Shown: one piece after another, positions 46,601-58,600 of the stretch
Layout: every line of letters begins with the position of its first letter
Numbering within the stretch: position 1 is the stretch's first letter
Source of the DNA: Astropecten irregularis
Lineage: Eukaryota; Echinodermata; Asteroidea; Paxillosida; Astropectinidae
DNA: 64,000 nucleotides
Assembly: GCA_963971285.1 (NCBI GenBank)
Contig: OZ020247.1
Span: 8,018,614 to 8,082,613, forward strand
Direction: 5' to 3'
Position numbers and translations under genes: made by a program
Notes under the pieces: generated by a model
What the model saw: the letters and a program-made list of their open reading frames with translations, nothing else
Told to the model about the DNA's origin: nothing
The model's database searches: none

Positions 46601-49600
46601 TTAAATAAATATCTGGAGTTATACTGAGATATTTACATTTAAATAAATATCTGGAGTTATACTGAGATATTTCATTATTTACTGCACTTTGGGATTGCTG
46701 ATCAATTGTCTGAAAGCAAACTACAAGCCTGACTGAATCAATAAGAACATGCATTTGTAGACATAATCGGTTAAACGATTACCTTAAGTACTTGTGCAAT
46801 GATTAATCTAAATTAATAGATATTATTGATGGTCAAATAAAGTGACAATGTGTAATAGGCAGTTGCATTTGCTTGGGAATCCTCAAAATTTGTTGGTCTT
46901 GCTGTTACATTTCAGTTTGTTTCCCGTCATTACTTTGAGCTGGCTCTATGATGAATATTAGCGTCACATGTGCCTAGCACATTATACCCAATGATCCATT
47001 GTATCCTTAAATAATTTATGTCCATGCAACATCCCCTCATCTGCTCCCTATGTTGCCTCCCAAGTCCCAGATCACCTGGTCTTAATAGCTCTAACCATTC
47101 CACAAATATCACAGTGAATTATTGACCTGAATGTATTTTCTTTTCCAGAATTTATTCTAAGTCTAAAGAATTTCCAAGCACCAAGTGCATAATTAAGTAC
47201 ACAGCCTTAACTGCTCCAATACTGCATGTCTCTATAAAAAATACTTAAGGGGGCATAGGTGGCAAGTGCGTTGGGCACTCGCCTCTCACCAATGTGGCCA
47301 GTCTCGATCCTGGCTTGGGTCATATGTGAGTAGAGTTGTGCGTTTGGTTCTCTCCTATGCTACATGTACAAGGGTTTTTCTCCGGGTTTCCTCCCTCCAC
47401 AAAAACCAAACACTTTCGATCTTAAGCTGTGCTTCGTGATCATAAATGGTTTGATGTGGCTGGCTGCCAAAGGGCGCCCATGAAAGCCTGCTACTCGGTC
47501 ACGTGTAGCACCATCCTTCATAATTCATATTGAATTGCTCGGAACCTCTGGAAAACAGTGTATCTCACTGAGCAGGTAAACCCAGGGTAAACAAGATATA
47601 AATAAATAAATCTGATTTTTTTGTTTTTTGATATTGGTTGGGGGCTAGCAACTAGAAACTAGAAAAAAAAAAAACCAAATGCACCAACACTTACTAGTTA
47701 CTACCATGACTACTAGTCTTGATGACGGCACGATTTATTGATTCCTTTTTATGTCTACATCAGAAAATTCATCTGAATTTCTTGAATTTCTTTTGTGGGA
47801 AGTAGGACTGAGGGGAAGGGAGAAACCAATATGATAGGCATGGCAACCAGAAACAAACAAACACACGGCACAAACGTGTGACTGTGATTTATTGATTCTT
47901 ATTTATGTCTGCATTATAAACAAATTTATCTGAATTTCTAAACTACTTTATGGGAAGGTGAGTGGGGTTTGGTGAAACCAGATTGGAACTGGAATAAACA
48001 TGCACCTATATTTGTCACACGGTCTTGATGACAGCACGATTCACTGATTCCTATTAAGGTCTCTTTTCCTTCCATTTAGAATCCACCATGCACTTCCAAC
48101 CAGTCAAGCTATATGTAATGCATTATCAATATCTGAAATGAGGGCAATATATTGCCATGGACCTATTTATTCCCTTATTCAGCAGGGATTTTGTTCCAGT
48201 GGCTGTGTGTAGATTGTACAAAAATCCTGTGAAAAGATTCAGAATTAAAATGTTCCAGCAGCTATGATGCCATACTAAGACTTGCTTCATTCTGTGAAGC
48301 TGGGACCTCTTTTTGCAAAGATGTAATTACGGTACCACATTTGCAAGAAAATAAAAATGTAATTCTGGTCATGCAATAAAGGCATAAATAAAGATGGGAC
48401 ATCAACAATGAAAGACAACTTGGTTTATATTAGGACAGCAAAGTTCCATGGACTAACAAAGTTAAAAAAGTTTAACCTGGCTCAAACTTGGGCTGGTATA
48501 TCTCAATTGTTTTCATTAACTTAATTTACACAAAACAAAAGAATCAAAACTGATGCCCCATGAGCTGGAATGAAATGACCTAGTGCAAACAAAAATAGCC
48601 CAAGTAGTTATACAGGTTTCTACACCAACACTCACAAATGGGGCATCATCACGGAACACCGATTAATTTCACCTATAATAAACTACAACTGAAGAAATAT
48701 TTACTGCGAAATAATGGGAGACTTCAATGGAGATAGAATCGGTCTTCAAGTCAACAGCGCACGTCGCGCACGCAATTGTAAGCATGCATGCTTTGTTTTG
48801 CGCATGCGATGTTGTGCGTGCACGTGCGCTGTTGACTTGAAGACCGATTCTCCATGAATTGCAGCCTTGTTAGAGAAAAATAAACACATATTACACAAGC
48901 ATATTGATTTGATCCACTTTCTGAAGGGGAAGACTGATGCAATAGTGGGCAAAGCTGATTGGTCATGAAATATCACATGTTATAACGTGACCAAACGATC
49001 AACCCAATCACCGTTCCCCACATGCTCATGCTCCGGCATTCCTTTCCATGGAGAATCTCTAGTTTACTAAAAGGCAGGCAACACAACTCAAACCTCATAC
49101 TGAACTACCAGCTCTTCCCGAGGAGTGCATATAAAAAGCACAACTGAAACACAGCAGTGTGAAGACAGAAACACAAACCACGTACCATGGTAATGCACCA
49201 AGCTCTGATCATAGATACTTTCAACTTAACATTCGCACTGATCAATGTATCATAACATAAGTCAACGCCAAATTTTTTATGCAGCTGAAGAGCTGAAAGT
49301 CTGTTCAGAAAATGATGGAAACAATGTTTCTTAAAATCAGACTTTTACTGACATTTGGACTGCTCTTTGCGGATGGGTCCGTGGAAGGAAATCACTGTAG
49401 GCAGGCAGGCCTGCAGCGAAGATTCTATGCTGCTTATAATCGGGCACTTCAGACTTTCACCGAGCCACAGCATGTCCGTTCAGCAGTTCACTGCGTGAGC
49501 AAGTGTCACGCAGATGATAACTGTCATTCAGTCAATTATAATGATAGAGTTAAAAGTTGCCAGATGAACAATGTTTCCAGAATTGGAAATGAAAACTACT

Positions 49601-52600
49601 TCATGACACACTTTGGAAGTGTGTACTTTGATGGCAGTGAAGACACACCACTCTTGTCTCCACCCAGCAGCTGCAAGGAACTACTTCAGGCTGGCTATAC
49701 TGAGAGTGGTATCTATACCATAGCACCTAAGGGATTCAGCAATGAGGGTCTCAAAGTCTACTGTGACATGGACAAGAGCACTGATGGCAGCGGGTGGATT
49801 GTCATTCAGAGGCGCCAAGATGGCAGTGTTGACTTCTTTCGCAACTGGGCCGACTACCAGGATGGCTTTGGCAATTTGGCTGGTGAGTTCTGGCTGGGAA
49901 ATGACAACTTGCGCATCCTGACAGAGTCTGCACCACAATCATGGAAGTTGCGCATTGACTTGGAAGACTGGGAGAACAACACAGCCTGGGCTGAATATGA
50001 AGGATTTCAAGTTCATGGAGATAACTTCACACTCCAAGTCAAGTCATACAATGCAAACAGTACAGCAGGAGACTCACTCACACAACACAATGGAATGATG
50101 TTTACAACCAAAGACAGAGATAATGACGAAAGTTCTTAAAACTGTGCACAACTCCGTAAAGGAGCTTGGTGGTATAAATCATGCATGGAGTCAAATTTAA
50201 ATGGCAAACGTTATCAGCAAGGAATTTCAAAGTCATCTGGCATTGTCTGGAAATCATGGAAGCCGGAATTCTTCAATCTAAAAAAATGTTTGATGAAAAT
50301 TCAAATTGACATGTTTGTGCGAAAAAAAAACCCACATGTGTTTGTTTGAAAAATGTATGCCAGGGTAGAAAAAAAAGTGCTTTAAAGGTAATATCATACT
50401 TTGGTTTTTATCAAAGAACAGATTTATGGGCAAATATATCAAGACAGATACAGTAACAGTCATCTGTGAAAATTTCAGTCCCATACGTTGACCCCTTTTT
50501 GAGAAAACAGCAAAAAACAGCCACAGTATTTCTTAAGTCTTTTCTCTTTTATTTTTGATCTTTTAAAAGATCAAAAAGATTTTCGGTCATTGTTTTACTA
50601 ATTTCTGGATAAATACACCATTTCAGGCAGAAAAACTTTAACGGTAGGTTTCTACTAGCATTATCTTCATACCCTGAAAGTTACACGTAAATCTGTGAAC
50701 ATTTCTGTTTTGGTCTATTACCAAAGTATGATACTACCTTTTAAGACATAGTAAAATGGAAAGAGAAATAGCAAACTATTTGAATAGTTTTCCTACACTT
50801 ACATAATAAGAAGTAAAAATTAGAGGGATTTCTTAAGAGCGCGAATTTGCCAATTTTGAGTGCGCGCCAAATAGATTTTTGTAAAAAGGTGCTGATGTAA
50901 TTCAGTGCCACTACCTAATTTGCATTGGTGATGACACATGAGGAGGCTCGCCGACGGCTATCACGCATGCGTAATCGAAGCGATTGATGAACAGCGCGAT
51001 GAGCAAGACAGGAATACATGATAACATTTATACGTAACGTAGGCCTTTGACTGAAACGGGAACCTGTTGCCCGATGGCGACTCTCCTTCTACACGTCATA
51101 AGTTTAAGCGGGTTAAATGTTTCATTGTATTAATATTTCACAGGGTACCATGTGTAGCGCCCTCTGGGAGAGGAATTGCACAATTTGATCAAACCATCCA
51201 GAAATAGGACGATTTTCAGTGGAAACTCCCATCTGTAATTTTCATTTTCTGTTTTACTAGGTCTTTAATATTTATTGAATTCATGATGTTCACGTCTAGT
51301 CAACACATTCACACTTTCATGGTGTGATATTGAATAAGAGATGTATCTTGACAAAATAGTAATTACTGAAAAACATGAAGTCTCTTAATAAATTGTCTGC
51401 ATTGTTGATATTGTTTCAGCTATATAAACAATATATATGTTAGTAGGTAGAAGTGACTCTGTTATTGTCTTTATATAAAATCACTAAGACAGATATGCAC
51501 TTACATAGATTTAAGAGAAAAACGTATATATGCTAATGTTTAGTACAAGAGGAAAATGCAAAAATAAAAAGTGCAGTAGAAAAACAAATGCTTGCAGTCA
51601 TAGGCGTAGATCCTGGGGGGGGGGGGGGGGGGCTAGGGGGGTTGCAACCCTCCAGGTTTTCACTTTTTTATATATATAAAAAATGAAAACCCAGCTACAA
51701 GATCAACCCCCTAGGTCTGAGGACGTGTCTACATTACTGCTTGCAGAAGAAAATTTATTGCATAACAGGAAGAATGTAATTGTACCAAAAAATTTAAACA
51801 ACTTTACTAATATAGATAAGTGTGATATAGCTGTTAATTGGTTTTAAAAGATTTGATATTTTAAAATGGTTTGAAATTAAAAAAAAAACAAATGTTAAAA
51901 GTTAATCTGACCAGACTAGTCAAAGTTATTTGAAGAATGAAAAAGTGATAAAAAAAAAAAAAACCAGCTATCTGCCAAAATGGTATCCAGCACGGTGTTG
52001 GAGGTATTAATGGGAGACTTTTGAGAATCGGTCTTCGAGTCAACAGCGCACGTGCACGCAATTGTGAGCAAGAGCACGTTGTTTTGCGCATGCGCTGTTG
52101 TGTGTGGGCATGCGCTGTTGACTTGAAGACCGGTTCTCAAAAGTCTCCCATTGTCAAACTTTTAAATATCTTGTTACACTTGAAACCAAATTTGGCAATT
52201 TAGGACACTGCCAACATACACCTACATGAGTAATATATGATACCACAACTTGTAGATTGCTAGATACTTAAATATTGATCTTATATTTATGCATTTTCTA
52301 ATTGTCTGTGGAAAACACAATCAAACAATAAATTGTAAACCATTTCTCCAGATAAGACTTAAGTTAGTAGGCAAAAAAATAGATCACATGCAGGAAAAAA
52401 AACATGGAGGAATAATTGACTATAGTAAATTGAGTAAATATTGCTTGTATTGGAAATGTATTTAATGATTTTAAATGTAGTTGAGATTTTAATTTAATCC
52501 TTACAAAACTGCACATTATCTTTAAATTAATGTAACATAAACAAATTTTTGATGTTATACTGAAATGTTTCATTGACTGCACTTTAAAATTGCTAAAGAA

Positions 52601-55600
52601 TTGTGAAGCAAACACCAAGTTCGACTTTAGCAATAGGAACATAATAATGTAAACAACTTCTGTTAAAAAATTACCTTATATGAAGTGCTTGTGGAATGTT
52701 TTAACTTTATTTATAGATAATTGTGTTCAAATAAAGTGAGAGTGGTGGTTGAATTTGTTTCCAAGTTAAATGTTTGTCTTCCATAACATAAAGTCTGCTC
52801 TTATTGCTCCAAGGATGGCAAACACCACCAACACCTCATCAAGGTTCATTTCATCTTGTTATCTTAACTTGCTTTACATTTAAAAGAATGAAAGCGATGA
52901 AGAAAAACTGCCCAACCCCGGCCAACACAGATCATACAAAAGGATGGAGACCAGGGTTCTAGCCACGGTGGGCGGCGCTGGGCGGGCCAGCCCGGCACTG
53001 GAAATTTGCGCCCGGAACGTAGGTCTGAAATAAACTCTGCCGCCCAGCACGAATTTCCGCAGAGTGAATAAAAGTATTGCCAATATCGTGAATTTTGATC
53101 ACATTCCTGAATAAAAGTTCACTCTTTTCTGTGTTTTGAAATGTGAAGCACTGATTCTCAATGTTTACAAGACAATATAATTTCCAATTTTTAGCGTAGG
53201 CCTACCGTATATCGGTATGTGTAGCGAACTAGGGCTCAACTTCATTTCTAGAGCCCACCACTAAAATTGGTCTGGCTAGAACCCTGATGGAGACAGGAGC
53301 CGCGATTTCACTAACACTTTGCGATCATCGTTAAAGCCCAAATCCTTATCCCTAAATGGAGAATCGATCGCTACTTTGCGTGGCAATTTTCCCTTTTAAT
53401 AGCGATGGATTTGGGGTTTTAGCTATGATTGCAAAGCATTAGTGAAATCGGCTCCTGGTCTCCAGTGAATTAGTTCCATGTGAGTGTTAGTGAAATCGGC
53501 CCCTGATTGAATCAGTGGATAGAACCAATCTAGAGTCCCAACTATGTGCAATGTGTATCTCACAGACAGAGGTATTATCAAATCCATGCATGTTATCCAG
53601 TTCCGCAACTGAGTAAGCCTTTAATCCCACCGGAGGATATAGCTTTGGCGAGCCTTCATTCAGAGAGCTCAAAATCAAAAGATATAAATATTATCATCAA
53701 ATAACCACAAAGGAAACTGACTGAATTTTATGTCATTGAAAGGTGACCATTGAAAAATAAACTGGAGTGGGATTCGAACCGGCAACCTCCTGAATACCAT
53801 ACAGGCACACCAACTGAGCCATCCAGCCCTACGTTGGTGGTGACCCCAATAGTCAATTATCTTTGTTCGCTTGGCAGTCAGAAGCCATGAAACCACACAC
53901 ATACTGCCAAATCCCAGGGATCATGTCACCGATCCATGTCCATGTAGCAATGCTGCAACCTGAGAACGGTACATGTACATGTATGGGGGATCACTCGAAG
54001 AGGATACGGCTTTTTAATTAATATAATCCTCAAATAACCACAAGAGAAACTGACTGAAATTGAATATAAATAAATATGATGTGAACTTTGAAAATGAAAA
54101 TATCTTGACTTGTCTTGTTGGCATGATGGGTGCAATACATGAACAAGTGCATCAACATTGAATACACAACCTTGATGTCTGCACGATTTATTGATTCCAA
54201 TTCAAGATCTCTTTGTGCTTCACTTTAGAATCCACCGCTGCCAGGCAGTATAGAGCAGTGACGCCAGAGCTCCTATTTCCAATAATAGCTTGATGTCTGC
54301 ACGATTAATTGATTTTAATTTGAGGATCCTTTATTCTTTACTTTAGACTGCAGGGCTGCCAACCTGTGGGAGCTAATGGCAACTGCCTTGCAATTTTTAT
54401 TGCATGGCTGCATTGGGAGGAATGCATCCGTAGTCTAGTGTAATATATGAGGAATGATGTAATGATAAGTTTTGCTGTATTCAAAATGTAAATACTGACA
54501 ATACACTGGCAATGCTTAGCTTAACAGTTATGACACTGAAACCAAGAAATCACACTACTATACACCAGGCGCGGTTCTACGGGGGGCTAGGGGGGGCTGT
54601 AGCCCCCCCCCCAAATTTTGTCTAGCCCCCCAAAAAAATGCAAGTGAAAAAAAAAAAAAAACTTGAAAATACTGGATTTTTTCAGTTATTAAGCGCCAAT
54701 TTCATAAAAACGCGTTGTGCCGGCTATAATGTGCATGTTTTTCGACCCCTAAAAAGACATAGCAGAAGCGAGTGTTCGAACAACCCAAAATATTGGGTCT
54801 TCTAGCCCCCCCCCCCAAAAAAAAAATAATGGCTCTTCTAGCCCCCCCAAAATGTTGGCTCTAGAACCGCGCCTGCTATACACAATGCACATGTACAAGC
54901 TGGGTTTGCAATAAATGCACTATATACTGCTGCCTAGCTAAACCACCTGTGATGTGGATACATGTATATTTGTTGCCAGTTCACATGAAGAGGCAGAGAC
55001 ATAGCTACTGTACATGTAATAGCCAAAGCAACACGAAATAAACTGCACTAATAAAAAACAAAAAACCCTTTTACACAGTCTTCAGGACAGGTTTTGTTGT
55101 TGAATTTCAATTTAAAAAGCCAAATGGACAGTTTGAGTTCCTGGGTTACAAAATTATAGCAACTGTACAAATTAAACAGAAGATTGTAATAAAGGTCCTT
55201 AATTTAATGCACATCTGGGTGTCACTCACTTCACAGAACAAAAGTAAGTTCTGGGAAATATTGAAAGGAGTTTTTTGTACTTCATGACACAACTTAAAAA
55301 TGATGTGTACTTTGAAAAAGACAATATTGAACAAGATCACATATTGTAGTATACATGTACATCTCCTAGTCAACCACAGTCTTTCTTTTCTGCAGAGATT
55401 GGGGAGTGAACATGAACACTGCATTACCAATATGCAAAATAATGACAATAGGGCCTTGCACCAATTCAATGATATATTTTGTCTTTCACTTTAAATTAGA
55501 CTCCACCACTGTCAGGCAGTAGACCAGAGCTGAAGTTCTGAAAAAAGAATAGATGCCTGCACGATTTGACCTTTAACCTTCCTTAAAAACCTGCTTGCGG

Positions 55601-58600
55601 TTTGGAATAATTTGAAGCTTAAACGTAATATCATACTTTGGTAAGAACCCAAAATAGAAATGTTCACAGATTTACGTATAACTTATAGGGTACGAAGATG
55701 GTGGTGGTAGAATCATACCATTAAAATTTGTCCGTCTGAAATGGTGTATTTATCCAGAAATTAGTAAAACAACGACCGAAAATATTGTTGATCTTTTAAA
55801 AGACCAAAAATAAAAGAGAAAAGACTTAAGAAATACTGTGGTAGGCTGTTTTCTCAAAAAGTGGGCACCGTATGGGACTGACATTTTCACAGATGACTGT
55901 TACTGTATCTGTCTTAGTATTTTTGCCAATGAATCTGTATTTCTTTGATAAAACCAAAGTATGATACTACCTTTAAAGGCATTGCATACGTTTGGTAATG
56001 ACTCTGAACATTTATGGCAATAAAAACTTACTTGGTGAGAAGTACAGCTGCTTTGGATAGTATAATGCATATTGAGAAACGTTCAATTCGAAGTACCGCG
56101 GTTATGGAAAAATATGTCACTTTTTATCTCCAAAAAATTATGAATCTGAGAAGCGTTATGGCCGTAACGCTTCTCAGCTATTGACTTACTGTTATCTGGC
56201 GTGAAATAACCGCTCTAGTTTGTCGCCAAAATCTCACAAACGCTACCTTTCACAGGTTAGTTTTATGGTATATATATACAACTGTATTGGTTTGAAACAA
56301 ACAATAGGCTCAAATTACCAAACGTATGCAATCCCTTTAAAGAGTCCAATTCAAGGATCTCTTTGTCCTTCAATTTTACCCCTGCCAGGCAGTAGAGCTG
56401 TAAGTATTGCATTAACAATAGGCAATGGGAAGGGGAAGGGGAAACTGCAAGGAAGGGCAAATTTCAGCCATCATGAAAATGTACGTGGCGGTGTTGAAAC
56501 CCAAACATCACTGTATCCATGGCAACAGCCACAATGCAAATGCATCCATTTAATCAAATAAATTCAGGCCAGGTTATAAGCTCGGCCACAATGGGTCTAT
56601 TATAGCTGTAATTAATTAGAAGCTTAATAGGCAAATTCAGTAGGCAGGCTAGGAAACCTTTTGGAGAAAAAAATGTGACCCAGTGGTGGCCAATCATGTC
56701 AGTGCTTTCACATTCCTTGCAGCTAGACAACCCTTGCGTTAACGCAGCTAGCTGGGCATCAAGCATTTAACTTCAGGAGGCATCCAAGGGGCTCTCATTG
56801 TGCATCATGAAGATCATAACAGTGCGCAGATATCCAAGTCCAGTTTGTGATTACCACATGTTGGTCTATCATGGTACATATAATACAATGGTCAATTAGC
56901 TCAAGTTGTTTTCAGGGTATTATTTGAAGAAAACTAACTGATACAGCTACCTCTCAGCATGAGAAAAGCAAGCTATCTTGTATGGTGGCAAACGCCCCTG
57001 TGTTAAATCAGCCTTCTGTTGATTCTGTATCTGGTTCCTGTGAATGTATCTGTGGAAGGAAATAACTGTGGCCGCGGCAAGCTGAACCAAATATTATTTT
57101 ATGCCGCTCAGAACCGGGTACTTCAGACTTTCACCGAGCCACAGCAAGCCCGTTCTGCAGTTCACTGTGTGAGTAATTGTCATGAAGATGATAACTGCCA
57201 ATCAGTCAATTATAATGATAGAGATAAAAGTTGCCAGATGAACAATGTTTCTAGAATTGGAAATGAAGACTACTTCATGACACACTTTGGCAGTGTGTAC
57301 TTTGACGCTGATGAAGACACACAACTCTTCTCAATTCATCAACCTAGTGACTGTATGCAGCTATTTCAGGCTGGTTATACTGAGAGTGGCATCTATACCA
57401 TAGCTCCTATGGGATTCAACAACAAAACTATCCAAGTTTACTGTGACATGGACAAGAGCACCGACGGCGGCTGGATTGTCATTCAGAGGCGTCAAGATGG
57501 TAGTGTTGACTTCTATCGCAACTGGGCCGACTACCAGGATGGCTTTGGCAACTTGGACGGTGAATTCTGGCTTGGAAATGATAACCTGCATACCCTGACA
57601 GCAGAGCAATCATGGAAGTTGCACATCAACATGGAAGACTGGGAGAACAACACAGCCTGGGCTGAATATGACAGCTTTCAAGTACATGGAGATAACTTCA
57701 CACTCCAAGTCAAGGCCTACAATAACGACAGCACAGCAGGAGACTCCCTAAAACACCACGATGGAATGATGTTTTCAACCAAAGACAACGACAACGACAA
57801 ACATGAGGATAATTGTGCCGCAACTCGTTTTGGAGGATGGTGGTACAAATCTTGCTACCAGTGCCATTTAAATGGTAAATACCAGCAAGCATTTGACAAA
57901 TCTGGCATCTTATGGAAGGCATGGAAAGATAAATCCTGCCTGAAGAAATGCTCAATGAAAATTCGGCCCATCTCAGCAAAGAAGTAGATGGACATGGATG
58001 ACATACACACAAATACAACAAGAATCAATTATACTCAAGCTGATTTTTACTCAAGGCTCATACATGTACGAGCGAGCAAAACAAAAACAAAAAATCTGAA
58101 GAAATGGAAACTTTTGATAGTTGCAGACTTCAAGTTTATCTGATCTGTGACAATCTGTACTCAATGGGAAGAATCATTGTTTTGTTTGGGAACTGGCTGA
58201 TGTTCCTCCACGTACATTCAGTACACTATAGCCTGAGGGATATGTACATACACATCCTAGTTTTATTCAACCTATTGTTGAACCTCTTGGATCAGAATTT
58301 GTTTCAGATAGTGTCTGTGCTCATTCTAAGAAAGTTTCAAGTGTAAAATGTATATCTGTTGCAGAATAACCATGCCTTTGGGAAACCTTTGTGGGGATTT
58401 GTGTCATAAGAGATTTGAGTGCTTACAAAATAGTTACATTACATAAAACAACATGTAAAGTATAAATGAAGTGAAATGATATGAACGTTTGACTTAACGT
58501 TCATCTGCCATGTCATAAGAATTTTTTCACTTTGGCCTGGAAGCTAGGGTCAAGCATTCATGAATTGCTGTGACAAATTTAATTTACTATTTCATTGTAA

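Larger units (their letters stand above)
46674..49127. other. Intergenic sequence upstream of FReD3
   Basis: Contains SINE-like repeat N (47247-47615), degenerate units of the 110-bp repeat and MITE E5. No supported gene. ORFs are under 80 codons and mostly transposon-derived. Confidence 0.5.
51270..53600. repeat. FReD3 3' flank, paralogous to FReD1 and FReD2 flanks
   Basis: Non-coding blocks recur in the order seen after FReD1. The flank has been interrupted by E6 (52009), the hAT-like element I2 (52952) and D3 (53299). Also here is a G-run repeat at about 51610-51720 (GGGGGG..CTAGGGGGGTTGCAACCC) related to element I1. Confidence 0.65.

Noticed and set aside
45820..46673. CRISPR-like array
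   Set aside because: Units are contiguous with no unique spacers, AT-rich, in animal DNA: a minisatellite.
58104..58346. 80-codon ORF downstream of FReD4
   Set aside because: Hydrophobic by AT bias, no start context or homolog recognised.
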